A stretch of 64,000 nt of DNA from Burkholderia sp. (GCA_031253835.1 JAIRVP010000072.1:62001-126000), one strand, 5' to 3'; counted from the first letter of the stretch, positions 17,777 through 27,500 are shown. A program made the numbers and translations. The notes: generated from the sequence alone by a model not told the origin.

Positions 17777-18109
17777 ATGGCCCATTCGCATTCGTCTCAA
17801 CTCGAAGAAGGGCACGGCAGCGTCGGCGGCTATGTCGCCGGTTTCATCCTGTCGGTGCTGCTGACGGCCGCGTCGTTCGGCCTCGTGATGGGCGGCGTGC
17901 TGTCGCCGCATGCGTCGCTGATCGCGCTGGCCGCGCTCGCCTTCGTGCAGATCGTCGTGCACCTCGTGTACTTCCTGCACATGAACGGCTCGTCGGGCCA
18001 GCGCTGGAACGTGATGGCGTTCAGCTACACGGTGCTGACCGCGGCGATCCTGATCGTCGGCACGTTGTGGGTGATGCACAACGTCAGCATGAACATGATG
18101 TCGCGCTGA
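17777..18109 (+). CDS. cyoD: Cytochrome bo3 ubiquinol oxidase subunit IV
   Basis: Small three-helix subunit (110 residues) needed for CuB insertion and assembly. Shows the family's FILSVLLTAASFGLV and VQIVVHLVYFLHMNGS stretches. It directly follows cyoC. No haem O synthase (cyoE) follows; that gene must be supplied from elsewhere in the genome, as the next feature is a terminator and the next gene is on the other strand. Confidence 0.96.
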   Translation: MAHSHSSQLEEGHGSVGGYVAGFILSVLLTAASFGLVMGGVLSPHASLIALAALAFVQIVVHLVYFLHMNGSSGQRWNVMAFSYTVLTAAILIVGTLWVMHNVSMNMMSR

Positions 18110-18156
18110 GCGGCATCGCGGCGCAGCGGTCGATATCCATGCGCGTTCACGGCAAC

Positions 18157-18186
18157 AAGGCGGCACGCGAGTGCCGCCTTTTTTAT
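18157..18186 (+). terminator. Rho-independent terminator of cyoABCD
   Basis: AAGGCGGCAC and GTGCCGCCTT form a perfect 10-bp stem with loop GCGA, followed by a T run (TTTTT from 18179). It lies 48 bp after cyoD. Confidence 0.9.
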
Positions 18187-18219
18187 TGCTCCCCGGCCGC
18201 GCTGCACCGGGCCATGCGG

Positions 18220-18519
18220 TCAGTGCTGCACGCCTGCGTCGGCCGTCAGCGCATGCGTGCAGTCCGCGCGGTATTCGGCGGCGAGGCGATGCTTCGCGCC
18301 GTCGAGATCGTCGGGGTAGTAGGGGCTCGCGTGCGCCGGATCGTAGCCGACCTGTTCGAGCTCGGTCAGCTCGCGCACGAGGTCCGCATGCGTGAGGTCG
18401 TGGCCCGTGTGAACGAACGGGTACGCGTGGCACTCCTGCGCGGTGAGGTGCGGTCCCGCAAACGCGGCGGTGCTGGCGCATGCGAGCAGCATGCAGGCGA
18501 CGGTGGTCGACAGTTTCAT
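18220..18519 (-). CDS. DUF4148 periplasmic protein
   Basis: A 99-residue exported protein. A signal peptide (MKLSTTVACMLLACASTAAFA) is followed by a short mature domain with LTHADLVRELTELEQVGYDP, the core of DUF4148, a family abundant in Burkholderia without a known biochemical role. Its start faces the response regulator gene across a 218-bp region that holds two copies of a palindrome, one 88 bp from this start, so the two-component system probably controls it. Confidence 0.85.
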   Translation of the reverse strand: MKLSTTVACMLLACASTAAFAGPHLTAQECHAYPFVHTGHDLTHADLVRELTELEQVGYDPAHASPYYPDDLDGAKHRLAAEYRADCTHALTADAGVQH

Positions 18520-18598
18520 CCGGTAACTCCTGGTTGGGCGGCCCGATGCCGCATGACGTCAGCGTAGGCGGCACGCACGACGGGGCCGGCGACGCACG

Positions 18599-18616
18599 GA
18601 TGAAACATGTTTCACG
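18599..18616. promoter_or_regulatory. Palindromic operator candidate, site A
   Basis: GATGAA-ACATGT-TTCACG. Its core TGAAACATGTTTCA is a perfect 14-bp palindrome. It lies between the divergent DUF4148 gene (centre ~88 bp from its start) and the response regulator. The consensus GATGAA-N6-TTCA-N-G recurs at 18636, 21920 and 27843. Confidence 0.65.
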
Positions 18617-18635
18617 CGCGCTTGCCGTGGTGCCG

Positions 18636-18653
18636 GATGAAGCATTCTTCATG
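18636..18653. promoter_or_regulatory. Palindromic operator candidate, site B
   Basis: GATGAA-GCATTC-TTCATG, 37 bp after site A start and about 93 bp before the response-regulator start. Arms ATGAAG and CTTCAT are exact complements. Probably an autoregulatory site of the adjacent two-component system. Confidence 0.62.
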
Positions 18654-18737
18654 TAACGCCGGACGGCGACCGGGTCGCCTACGATAGTCGCGGGCGCATC
18701 GTGTGCGCCCGTCATGACGTTCATTGCGAGGACAACC

Positions 18738-19412
18738 ATGCGAGTACTGACGGTCGAGGACGATGCGGTGACCGCGAACGAGATCGTCGGCGAACTGACC
18801 GCGCGCGGGTTCGAGGTCGACTGGATCGACAACGGCCGCGAAGGGATGATGCGCGCGATGAGCGCATCGTACGACGCGATCACGCTCGACCGGATGCTGC
18901 CGGGCGCGGACGGTCTCGCGATCCTGACCGCGATGCGCACGGTCGGCATCGATACGCCGGTGCTGATGCTGAGCGCGCTCGGCGATGTCGACGAGCGCAT
19001 CCGCGGGTTGCGCGCGGGCGGCGACGATTACCTGACGAAGCCGTTCGATTCCGGCGAACTCAGCGCGCGCATCGAGGTGCTGCTGCGCCGTCGCCAGGCA
19101 TCGGGCGTGCCGCAGCAGACGCTGCTGAAGGTCGGCGCACTCGAGCTCGACCTCATTTCGCGTTGCGCGCGCCGCGGCGGCGACGAGATTCCGTTGTTGC
19201 CGACGGAGTTCCGCGTGCTCGAATTCATGATGCGCAACGCGGGCCAGACGATCACGCGCACGATGCTGTTCGAGACCGTGTGGGGCTATCACTTCGATCC
19301 CGGCACCAACCTGATCGATGTCCACATGGGCCGGCTGCGCAAGAAGATCGATCCGCCCGGCGCGCAACCGATGATCCAGACGGTGCGCGGCTCGGGCTAC
19401 ATGCTCGCGTGA
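18738..19412 (+). CDS. OmpR-family response regulator
   Basis: DNA-binding response regulator of 224 residues. ATG 18738 is used because the receiver domain begins directly (MRVLTVEDD) and GCGAGGA lies upstream; the open frame extends 24 bp further without reason. The acidic pocket Glu7-Asp8-Asp9, phospho-acceptor Asp51 (ITLDRMLPGADG), LSA Ser and Lys of YLTKPFDSGE are all present. The C-terminal winged helix shows LLPTEFRVLEFMMRNAGQ and the end VRGSGYMLA. Most similar in style to QseB/IrlR-type regulators. The kinase gene follows 11 bp later, so the two form a cognate pair. Likely binds the GATGAA-N6-TTCA palindromes nearby (inference). Confidence 0.92.
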   Translation: MRVLTVEDDAVTANEIVGELTARGFEVDWIDNGREGMMRAMSASYDAITLDRMLPGADGLAILTAMRTVGIDTPVLMLSALGDVDERIRGLRAGGDDYLTKPFDSGELSARIEVLLRRRQASGVPQQTLLKVGALELDLISRCARRGGDEIPLLPTEFRVLEFMMRNAGQTITRTMLFETVWGYHFDPGTNLIDVHMGRLRKKIDPPGAQPMIQTVRGSGYMLA

Positions 19413-19423
19413 CGGAGGCGGGA

Positions 19424-20815
19424 ATGGACGCGGCTCGCGCGGCGAATTTCACGCGCCGCTGGCATACGACGACGTTTCGCTGGCTGTGCGCGTATGCGGC
19501 GATCTTCTCGGTGTCGCTGCTGCTGCTCGCGGGCGTGATCAACGTCGCCGCGACGCACACGATGACGCGCGACACCGACGAGGTGCTCGCGTGGCAGCTG
19601 ATTTATTTCGATTCGATCCCCGATGCCGAGCTGCCGCTCGCGATCCACCGGCGGCTCGAGCACGAACACATGCATACGAGTTTCTACGGGCTGTTCGACG
19701 CGGCCGGTCGCCGCGTGGCCGGCGACATCGCGACACTGCCCGCGCTGCGCACGGATCGCGACGGGCGCACGCTGAACCGCACGCTCGCGCCGCTCGACGG
19801 CCAGCCCGCGCCGGTCACGCGCGCGATGGCCGTGCGCCGCGACAACGGGAGGACGCTGGTCGTCGCGCGCGACCTGTCGCATTTCATCCAGATTCGGGAT
19901 GTTGCCATCCGCGGGCTCGTGATCGGCGGCGTGATGATCCTGATCGCGGGCATCGCGGGCGGCAGCATGCTCGGCATGCGGCAGATGCGCCGCGTCGCCG
20001 CGATCCGGCGCGTCACGCGGCAGATCGCCGAAGGCGATCTCGGCAAGCGGCTGCCGGTCGGCCGCTACGACGAACTCGACCTGCTCGCGCATCTCGTGAA
20101 CCACATGCTCGACGAAGTCGAGCGGCTGATGGGCGAGGTGCGCCATACCTGCGACGGCATCGCGCACGACCTGCGCACGCCGCTTGCACGCGTGCATACG
20201 ATGCTGGCGCGGCTGGCCGACCAGCCGTTCTGCGCGGACGATCCTGCGTCGGCGGCCCTGCTGGCTTCCGCGCGCGACGAAACCGACCGGCTGCTCGAAC
20301 GCTTTCGCGCGATGCTGCGCATCTCCGAGATCGGCACGCTGAGCCGGCGCGGCGGCTTTGCCGAGGTCGACGTCGCGGCGTTGCTGCGCGACGTGTGCGA
20401 CCTCTATGAGCCGCTGGCCGAAGCCGTCGACGTGTCGTTCGCGCTCGACGCGGCACCGGTCGACGGCATTCATGGCGACCGCGCATTGCTGTTCGAGGCG
20501 TTCAGCAATCTCGCGGACAACGCGATCAAGTTCACGCCGCCGGGCGGCCGCGTGCGCGTCGTGCTCCACGCGACACCGAACGGCCCGCTCGTGCGGTTCG
20601 AGGACACCGGTCCCGGCATCCCGCCGGGCGAGCGCGATGCGGTGCTCGAACGCTTCTATCGCGGCGAGCGCACGCGTCACGTGAACGGGTCGGGGCTCGG
20701 CTTGAGCGTCGTGTCGGCCGTGATGCGCGTGCACGGGTTCGCGCTGCGGATCGGCGATGCGCAGCCGGCCGGCGCGGCGATCACGGTCGAATGCTGGCCG
20801 CGCTCGCTCGCATGA
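19424..20815 (+). CDS. Sensor histidine kinase, partner of the adjacent regulator
   Basis: Inner-membrane sensor of 463 residues. ATG 19424 has GGAGGCGGGA directly before it; GTG 19409 overlapping the regulator stop is an alternative. TM1 (about residues 23-44) and TM2 (about 155-177) enclose a ~110-residue periplasmic sensor with many His (HRRLEHEHMHTSFYG), perhaps metal-related. A HAMP segment follows, then the H-box IAHDLRTPLAR with His248, N-box FSNLADNAIKFTPPGG, G1 FEDTGPGIPPG and G2 GSGLGLSVV. The stimulus is not shown by sequence; linkage to an RND pump suggests a toxic compound or metal. Confidence 0.92.
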   Translation: MDAARAANFTRRWHTTTFRWLCAYAAIFSVSLLLLAGVINVAATHTMTRDTDEVLAWQLIYFDSIPDAELPLAIHRRLEHEHMHTSFYGLFDAAGRRVAGDIATLPALRTDRDGRTLNRTLAPLDGQPAPVTRAMAVRRDNGRTLVVARDLSHFIQIRDVAIRGLVIGGVMILIAGIAGGSMLGMRQMRRVAAIRRVTRQIAEGDLGKRLPVGRYDELDLLAHLVNHMLDEVERLMGEVRHTCDGIAHDLRTPLARVHTMLARLADQPFCADDPASAALLASARDETDRLLERFRAMLRISEIGTLSRRGGFAEVDVAALLRDVCDLYEPLAEAVDVSFALDAAPVDGIHGDRALLFEAFSNLADNAIKFTPPGGRVRVVLHATPNGPLVRFEDTGPGIPPGERDAVLERFYRGERTRHVNGSGLGLSVVSAVMRVHGFALRIGDAQPAGAAITVECWPRSLA

Positions 20816-20834
20816 CGGCGCAGGAGACCGATCG

Positions 20835-21500
20835 ATGCGCATCCTGCTGATTGCGCCGCCGACGCCGGAGGCCGCGCGGCTCGACAAGGCGTTTCGCGAG
20901 AGCATGCATGGCGTCGAGCGCGTCGACGGATGGCGCGACGGCTGCTTCGCGGCGACGCAGGACAGGTTCGACGCCATCGTGATTGCGGCACCCGATGCGG
21001 CAGCCGACCCGGCGATCATCGCCGGATTGCCGCGGCTTGCCGTATCGGCCGGCGGCGCGACGATCGCCGCGATCGTCACCGGCGCAACGCCCGCGCAGCG
21101 TGCGCGGATGCTGCAGGCCGGCTGCGACGTGTGTCTTGCCCATCCGTGTTCGTTCGTGGAGCTGCACGAACGGCTGCGCGCGCTGTGGCGCCGCACGGGC
21201 GCGATCAAGACACGTGAATCGGTCGGGCTCGACGCGGCGACGCGCGCACTCGAGGAGCACGGCAGGCGGCTCGCGCTCAGCGCACGGGAATTCCGTCTCG
21301 TCGAATGCCTGCTGCGCGAAGCGGGGCGGCCGGTCGGGCGCGATGCCGTGCTGCGTTACGCATGGGGCGATGCAGACATCGAACCCGAAACGGTCAATGC
21401 GCTGGTCGTGCGGTTGCGGCGCAAGCTGGCCGCGCATGCGTTCTCCGCGCGGATCGAAACGGTCGCGCGATTCGGGTTCAGGTTCCACGCGGGCGGGTGA
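20835..21500 (+). CDS. OmpR-like regulator with degenerate receiver (pseudo-response regulator)
   Basis: A 221-residue protein with response-regulator architecture, starting 19 bp after the kinase gene behind AGGAGA. Aligned with its neighbour without gaps at the N-terminus, the acidic triad Glu7-Asp8-Asp9 is replaced by Ala7-Pro8-Pro9, phospho-acceptor Asp51 by Ala51 (IVIAAPDA), and the Lys of KPF by His (LAHPCSF). The receiver thus cannot be phosphorylated in the usual way. The C-terminal winged helix is intact (LSAREFRLVECLLREAGRP, VNALVVRLRRKL, VARFGFRF), so it may bind DNA constitutively or by another signal. Probably made with the kinase from one transcript. Confidence 0.88.
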   Translation: MRILLIAPPTPEAARLDKAFRESMHGVERVDGWRDGCFAATQDRFDAIVIAAPDAAADPAIIAGLPRLAVSAGGATIAAIVTGATPAQRARMLQAGCDVCLAHPCSFVELHERLRALWRRTGAIKTRESVGLDAATRALEEHGRRLALSAREFRLVECLLREAGRPVGRDAVLRYAWGDADIEPETVNALVVRLRRKLAAHAFSARIETVARFGFRFHAGG

Positions 21501-21516
21501 CGGCGCGGGTTTGCGC

Positions 21517-21547
21517 CGAACGTGCCGCGCGCCGCACGGCACGTTCG
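21517..21547. terminator. Bidirectional hairpin between convergent genes
   Basis: CGAACGTGCCG and CGGCACGTTCG are a perfect 11-bp stem with a 9-base GC-rich loop, placed between the convergent pseudo-regulator and DUF4148 genes. No T run on either side, so termination is inferred from position and stem strength. Confidence 0.5.
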
Positions 21548-21558
21548 CTGGCGTGCAG

Positions 21559-21822
21559 TCAGTGCGAATAGAGTTCGCGATTGAGTCGCGCGAGCTGGCC
21601 GTCGCGTTCGGCGTGGACGAGTTCGCGATAAACCTGCGCACGCGTCAGCGGCGCGGCTTGCGGAGCATTCCAGTTCCATGCCGGTTGCGACGGCGGCGGT
21701 ACGGGCGCGGCAGATGCAAGCGTCTGCGATGCGGTCGCCGCAGCCGGTGACATCGCGCTGGCCCGGCCGGGCAGCGCGACGCAGAGGGCGGAGAGGAGCG
21801 TGGCGAACATCAGGGTCTTCAT
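21559..21822 (-). CDS. DUF4148 exported protein, second copy
   Basis: An 87-residue protein with signal peptide MKTLMFATLLSALCVALPGRASA, an Ala/Pro-rich linker, and a C-terminal DUF4148 core LTRAQVYRELVHAERDGQ. It lies downstream of the RND operon on the same strand, 110 bp after the outer-membrane component gene. Site D, the same palindrome seen before the first DUF4148 gene, is centred about 106 bp before its start. The two DUF4148 proteins and the pump are therefore likely co-regulated. Molecular function unknown. Confidence 0.82.
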   Translation of the reverse strand: MKTLMFATLLSALCVALPGRASAMSPAAATASQTLASAAPVPPPSQPAWNWNAPQAAPLTRAQVYRELVHAERDGQLARLNRELYSH

Positions 21823-21919
21823 GGCGTGATCCTTTTCAAGTGACAGTGGCCGGGGCCGCGACGGCGATGCCGGAAGGCACCACGTTATCGGGCGCGCCCG
21901 TGCAGGCACCGGGCGCGCC

Positions 21920-21937
21920 GATGAAGAAACGTTCATG
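21920..21937. promoter_or_regulatory. Palindromic operator candidate, site D
   Basis: GATGAA-GAAACG-TTCATG. It fits the GATGAA-N6-TTCA-N-G consensus but has the least symmetric centre. It overlaps the stop codon of the NodT-type gene and lies upstream of the second DUF4148 gene. Confidence 0.5.
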
Positions 21938-23348
21938 AACGCGCGCCGTGCCAGCCGCCGCCGAGCGCGCGCACGAGCCCGACGGATGCCTGCAGGCGTC
22001 GCGCATCGGCGTCGAGCGACGCGATCTGCGTATCGAGTTCCGTCGTCTGCGCCGTGACCACGTCGAGATAGCTGACCGCACCGTCGCGATAGCGCGACAT
22101 CGCCAGCGCGAGCGACTGCCGCGCTGCGACGAGCGCCGCATCGTCCTGGTCCGACTCGTCGCCGAGACGGTGCAGCAGCGCGAGATCGTCCTCGACTTCG
22201 CGGAACGCCTGCAGCACGACGGCGCGATAGCGCGCACCCTGTTCGGCGAATTGCGCCCGTGACTTGCGGACGCCGGCGGCACGCAGGCCGCCGTCGAACA
22301 GCGTCATCGCGAGACGCGGCCCGATCGACCAGATCTCGTTCGGCGCGGCGAGCCACGGCGAAAACGTATCGCTCTGGAAGCCGGCATCGAGGCCGAGCGA
22401 CAGGTCGGGGAAATAGGCCGCGCGCGCGACGCCGATCCGTGCGTTCGCGGCTGCGACGCGGCGTTCGGCGGCGGCGACATCCGGCCGGCGTTCGAGCAGC
22501 GTCGACGCGAGCCCGGTCGGAATCGACGGCACGCCCGGCAGTGAGGCGACGGGCGGCAGCGTGAACGTCGACGCCGATGCGCCGACGAGCGCCGCGATCG
22601 CGTGTTCGTCGAGCGCGCGGCGCGCGGCGATGTCGGAGGCGCGCGCCTGGGCGAGCGAGAGTTGCGTTTGCGCGCGCGACACGTCGAGCCCCGATGCGAG
22701 GCCGCCGCGATGACGGCTGACCGTCAGCTGCCACGCGCGGCGGTACGTGTCGATCGTTTGTGCGAGCGTGTTGGCTTCGCGGTCGAGGCCCGCGAGGTCG
22801 AAGTAGGTGCTGGCCACATTGGCCTGCAGGCTGAGCCGGACCGACGCGAGATCGTCGTCGGCCGCCTGCGCATCGTCGCGGCCGGCCGCGACCGTGTTGC
22901 GGACCTTGCCCCACAGATCGACGTCGTAGCCGATGCCGGCTTCGAGCGTGTTCGACTCGTAGACGTCGGGCTGGCCGCTGCCGCGCAGCGGCCGGCGCGC
23001 CGACTGCCGGTCGCGGTCGGGTTCGGCATCGATGCCCACGGTCGGCAGCAACGCCGCATGCGCTTCGTCGAACAGCGCGGCCGCTTCGTCGTGGCGTGCG
23101 ACGGCGACCGCGAGGTCGGGATTCGCCTGTGCGACGAGCGGTTCGAGCCGGTCGAGCGTCGCGTCGCCATACACGCGCCACCAGCCGTCGCGCGGCAGGC
23201 GGTCGGCCGGCGCGGCATCGACCCATGGGCCCGTTTCGCGAAACGCGGCCGGCACCGGAACGGCCGGCGTGCGATAGGTCGGCGCGAGCGAGCAGCCGGC
23301 GAGCAGCGCGACGCTGCCCAGCCACGCAGCGAGCAGTCGGTCAGCCAT
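21933..23348 (-). CDS. NodT-family outer-membrane efflux lipoprotein
   Basis: TolC-like channel lipoprotein of 471 residues. ATG 23348 overlaps the stop of the upstream adaptor gene by 8 bases; a GTG 6 bp earlier is also possible. Lipobox LLAGC places the lipidated Cys at residue 19, followed by SLAPTYRTPAVPVP, typical of NodT proteins. Two OEP repeats follow (about residues 60-260 and 265-465) with long coiled-coil regions. It is the outer-membrane exit of the tripartite pump encoded by the two preceding genes. Confidence 0.94.
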   Translation of the reverse strand: MADRLLAAWLGSVALLAGCSLAPTYRTPAVPVPAAFRETGPWVDAAPADRLPRDGWWRVYGDATLDRLEPLVAQANPDLAVAVARHDEAAALFDEAHAALLPTVGIDAEPDRDRQSARRPLRGSGQPDVYESNTLEAGIGYDVDLWGKVRNTVAAGRDDAQAADDDLASVRLSLQANVASTYFDLAGLDREANTLAQTIDTYRRAWQLTVSRHRGGLASGLDVSRAQTQLSLAQARASDIAARRALDEHAIAALVGASASTFTLPPVASLPGVPSIPTGLASTLLERRPDVAAAERRVAAANARIGVARAAYFPDLSLGLDAGFQSDTFSPWLAAPNEIWSIGPRLAMTLFDGGLRAAGVRKSRAQFAEQGARYRAVVLQAFREVEDDLALLHRLGDESDQDDAALVAARQSLALAMSRYRDGAVSYLDVVTAQTTELDTQIASLDADARRLQASVGLVRALGGGWHGARS

Positions 23349-24516
23349 GCGCACGCTCCGTCGCGGCGGTGGCGGCGATGCGCACGGGGTCGCCGTCCGC
23401 GAGCGAATCGGGCGGGTTGTCGATCACGCGATCGCCGGCCGCGAGCCCCGATGCGATCTCGACGCGCGTGCCGAGGTCGGTCGCGATCGACACGTTGCGC
23501 AACCGTGCGTGCCCGTTCGCGTCGAGCACCGCGACCTGCAATCCGTCATGGCGGAAGATCAGCGTGCTGGCCGGAATCGTCAGTGCACGCGCGGCGCCGG
23601 GCATCGCGATCCGTACCTGCGCGTACTCGCCGGGAAACAGCGTGCCGGCCGGGTTGGCGATCGAGAACTGCGCGAGCAGCGTGCCGGAAGCCGGATCGAT
23701 CGACTGCGCGGAATCCGCGAGCGTCGCGTCGAACGTCGTGCCGGGCCGCTCGGGTACGGTCAGCGCGACCTGCATGCCCGCGCGAATCGCGGCCGCGTCG
23801 TCCTGCGGCACGTGGACGTACAGCCGCAGCCGCCGCGCGTCCGACACGGTGAAGAGTTCGGCGCCGTTGCCGCTGCCCGCGTCGATCAGCGCGCCGACAT
23901 CGGTCTTGCGGGCCGTCACGACGCCGTCGAACGGTGCGGTGAGCCGCTTGAACGATTCGAGCGCTTCGAGCCTTCGCACGTTGGCGGTGCTCGCCGCGAC
24001 GGCCGCGCGTTTCGCGTCGAGGTCGCTGCGTTTCTCGTCGGCCTCCTGCTGCGAGACGGAATCCTGCGCGAGCATCTCGGCCCACCGTGCGGCCGTGACG
24101 GCGGCGAGCCGTTCGTTCGCGCTCGCGCTTTGCAGGTCCGCGCGGGCCTGCTGCAACTGCTGGTCGAGGTCGGGCGTGTCGATCGACGCAAGCAGCTGGC
24201 CGGCCTTCACGTGCGCGCCGATGTCCGCGTACCACGCATGCAGGTAGCCCGGCACGCGCGCATAGATCGGTGCGTCGACATACGCGTCGAGGCGGCCCGG
24301 CAGCACGAGTGCGTCGGCCGCGGCCGGTTGCGGCGCGACCGTCGCGACGGTCGGGATCGCTTGCTGCGCGGTCCACGCGGCGACCGCGTGCGCGTCGTGC
24401 AGGCGGGCGAAGACGCCGGCGGCCGCGACCGCGAGCGCGGCGACGGCGCCTGCGATCGCGAGCGGTTTCAGGTAGCGCGGCGTGCCGGGCGGACGGACTT
24501 CGAATTCAGTGGACAT
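23341..24516 (-). CDS. RND efflux membrane-fusion (adaptor) protein
   Basis: Periplasmic adaptor of 391 residues linking the RND permease to the NodT channel. One N-terminal membrane anchor (about residues 18-38), then the lipoyl half-motifs (YARVPGYLHAWYADIGAHVK and LTAPFDGVVTARKTDVGALI) flanking an alpha-hairpin with QLQQARADLQSASANERL, and beta-barrel/membrane-proximal domains. Ends in ATAATERAHG. Its start overlaps the stop of the permease gene by 11 bases and its end overlaps the NodT-type gene, so the three are translated together. Confidence 0.94.
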   Translation of the reverse strand: MSTEFEVRPPGTPRYLKPLAIAGAVAALAVAAAGVFARLHDAHAVAAWTAQQAIPTVATVAPQPAAADALVLPGRLDAYVDAPIYARVPGYLHAWYADIGAHVKAGQLLASIDTPDLDQQLQQARADLQSASANERLAAVTAARWAEMLAQDSVSQQEADEKRSDLDAKRAAVAASTANVRRLEALESFKRLTAPFDGVVTARKTDVGALIDAGSGNGAELFTVSDARRLRLYVHVPQDDAAAIRAGMQVALTVPERPGTTFDATLADSAQSIDPASGTLLAQFSIANPAGTLFPGEYAQVRIAMPGAARALTIPASTLIFRHDGLQVAVLDANGHARLRNVSIATDLGTRVEIASGLAAGDRVIDNPPDSLADGDPVRIAATAATERAHG

Positions 24517-27500
24517 GCTGTTCTCCCGGAGTGACGGAAAGGGATTCGGCGCGCGGCGCGCGATCGCGCCGGTGGACGAGGCTGAACACGACGGGCACGA
24601 ACACGAGCGTCGCGACGGTCGCGCACAGCAGGCCGCCGATGACGGCGCGGCCGAGCGGCGCGTTCTGTTCGCCGCCGTCGCCGAGACCGAGGGCCATCGG
24701 CGCCATGCCGATGATCATCGCGAGCGCGGTCATCATCACGGGCCGAAAGCGCGTGAAACCGGCCTCGAGCGCGGCGACGGCCGCGTCGGCGGTGTGCGCG
24801 AGCCGCTCGCGCGCGAAGGTGACGACGAGGATGCTGTTCGCGGTCGCGACGCCCATGCACAGGATCGCGCCCGTCAACGCGGGCACCGACAGCGGCGTAC
24901 GCGTGACGAACAGCATCCAGACGATGCCGGCGAGCGCCGCGGGCAGCCCGCTCACGATCACGAACGCGTCGCGCCACGAATGGAAGTTCACGACGATCAG
25001 CAGGTAGATCAGCAGCACCGCGCCGGCGAGGCCGGCGAGCAGCCCGCCGAATGCGCTGTTCATCGTCTGCACCTGGCCGCGCACGGTCACGCGCGATCCC
25101 TTCGGCAGGTCGGCGGCGCTTGCGCGCAGCACGTGCTCGATGTCGGCGCTGACCGCGCCGAGATCGCGATCCTGCGTCGTCGCGAAGATGTCGTACAGCG
25201 GCGCGATGTCGTAGTGCGACACGACCGCGTCGGTCTGCCCGCGCACGATCGTCGCGAGGCCGCCGAGCAGTTGCGGGGCGCCCGTGCGGCCCGTGACGGG
25301 CAGCGCGCGCAAGTCGGACAGCGACGTCATCCGGTATTGCGGCGTCTGCGCGACGATCGGATAGGACACGCCGTTGTGCGGATCGAGCCAATAGGTCGGC
25401 GACACCTGGCTCGTGCCGGACAGGCTGGCGACCACCGCATTGGTGACGTCCTGCTCGGTGATGCCGAGCTGCGCGGCGCGCGCGCGGTCGACCGACACCG
25501 TGAACTGCGGATAGGTCGACGCCTGCTGCACCCGCGCGTCGGCGACGCCCGGCACCGTGCGGATGCGCCGCAGCAGCTCGGTCGCATACGCGCGGTTGGC
25601 CGCCCGGTCGGGGCCCGTCACCTGCACGTCGATCGGCGCGGGGGCGCCGAAGTTGAGGATCTGGCTCACGATGTCGGCGGGCAGGAACGAGAACGTCACG
25701 CCCGGAAAGGCACGCGGCAGCGCGCTACGCAGTCGCTTCACGTAGCCGGCCGTGGGCGCGTGGTCGCCGGTGAGCGACACGAGGATGTCGCCGTCCTGCG
25801 GGCCGATCGTGCCGCTGTTGCTGTACGTGAGGTTGATCCCGCTGTTCGGCAAACCCATGTTGTCGACGATGCTCGCGAGCGAACGCGGCGGCACGACGCC
25901 GCGCACCGTGCGCTCGACGCGGTCGAACAGCGCGGCCGTTTCCTCGATGCGCGTGCCGATCGGGGCGCGCACGTGAATCGCGATTTCGCCCGAGTCGACC
26001 GACGGGAAGAAATTCCGGCCGAGCCCCGGCACCAGCACGAACGACACGGCGATCGCCGCGAGGAACCACACGACGAAGCGGGCGCGGTGGGCGAGCGCGA
26101 GGCCGAGCACGACGCGATAGCCGGCGCGCAGTGAGGCGAAGCGGCGCTCGAAACCCTGCTGGAACGCGACGAGCGGATTGCGTGCGCGCGGCGGCGTGAA
26201 CGGCGCGCCGTGCGGTGCGAGCACGGCCGCGGGATGCGCGGCATGCGGCTTCAGCAGGTAACGGGCCATCATCGGCACGAACGTGCGGGACAGCACGAAC
26301 GACGCGATCATCGCGAAGATCACGGCTTCGGCCATCGGTACGAACAGGAAGCGCGCGACGCCGTCGAGCAGCAGCATCGGCACGAACACGATGCAGATGC
26401 ACAGCAGCGACACGAAGGCCGGCGCGACAATCTGCGATGCGCCGTCGAGGATCGCGCCGCGCACGTCCTTGCCCTGTTCCAGATGCCAGTTGACGTTCTC
26501 GATCGTGACGGTCGCGTCGTCGACCAGAATGCCGACCGCGAGCGCGAGCCCGCCGAGCGTCATCACGTTGAGCGTCTCGCCCGCGGCGGCGAGCGCGGCG
26601 ATCGCCGCGAGCACCGCGAGCGGGATCGATGCGGCGATGATCAGCGTCGAGCGCCAGCTGCCGAGGAACAGCAGGATCATCGCGGACGTGAGCGCGGCGG
26701 CGATCAGGCCTTCGCGCGCGACGCCGCTCACGGCGCCCTTGACGAACACCGACTGGTCGCCCATCACGACGAGCCGCAGCGACGGCGGCAACGTCGCCTC
26801 GATGCGCGGCAACTGCGCCTTGACGCCCGCGATGATGTCGAGCGTCGACGCCGAGCCGCTTTTCAGCACGCTCATCAGCACCGCGCGGCGGCCGTCGACG
26901 CGCACGATGTTGCCCTGCGGCGGAAAACCGTCGCGTACATGCGCGACGTCGCGCATGAAGATCACCGCGCCGTTGACGGTCCGGATCGGCAGCGCGTTGA
27001 GCTGGTCGATGGTCAGCGGGCTGTCGTTGAGCCGGATGTTGTACTCGAAGCCGCCGATCTTCTGCGTGCCGGCCGGGATGATCTGGTTCTGCTGCGCGAG
27101 CGCGGTCGCGACGTCCTGCGCGGACAGCCCCTTGGCCTGCAGCGCCTGCGGGTCGAGGTCGATCTGCACCTGGCGCACCTTGCCGCCGTACGGCGACGGA
27201 ATCGCGACGCCCGCGACGGACAGCAGCTGCGGCCGGATCACGTTGGTCGCGTAGTCGCCGAGCTGCTGTTCGTTCAGCGTGTCGCTCGTCAGCGCGAGCT
27301 GCAGCACGGGCACGGTCGACGCGTTGTAGTTGAGGATCTGCGGCGGCGTGGTGCCGGGCGGCATCTGCTTGAGTACCGTCTGCGAGATCGACGTGACCTG
27401 CGCGGTCGCGGTGCGGATGTCGACGCTCGGCTGGAAGAAGATCTTGACGATCCCGAAGCTGCGGAACGATTGCGACTCGATGTGCGCGACGTCGTTGACC

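Noticed and set aside
18701..19423. Extension of the histidine kinase frame back through the response regulator gene
   Set aside because: The earlier part is an Arg-rich shadow in another frame of the regulator; the real start has a strong ribosome-binding site at 19424.
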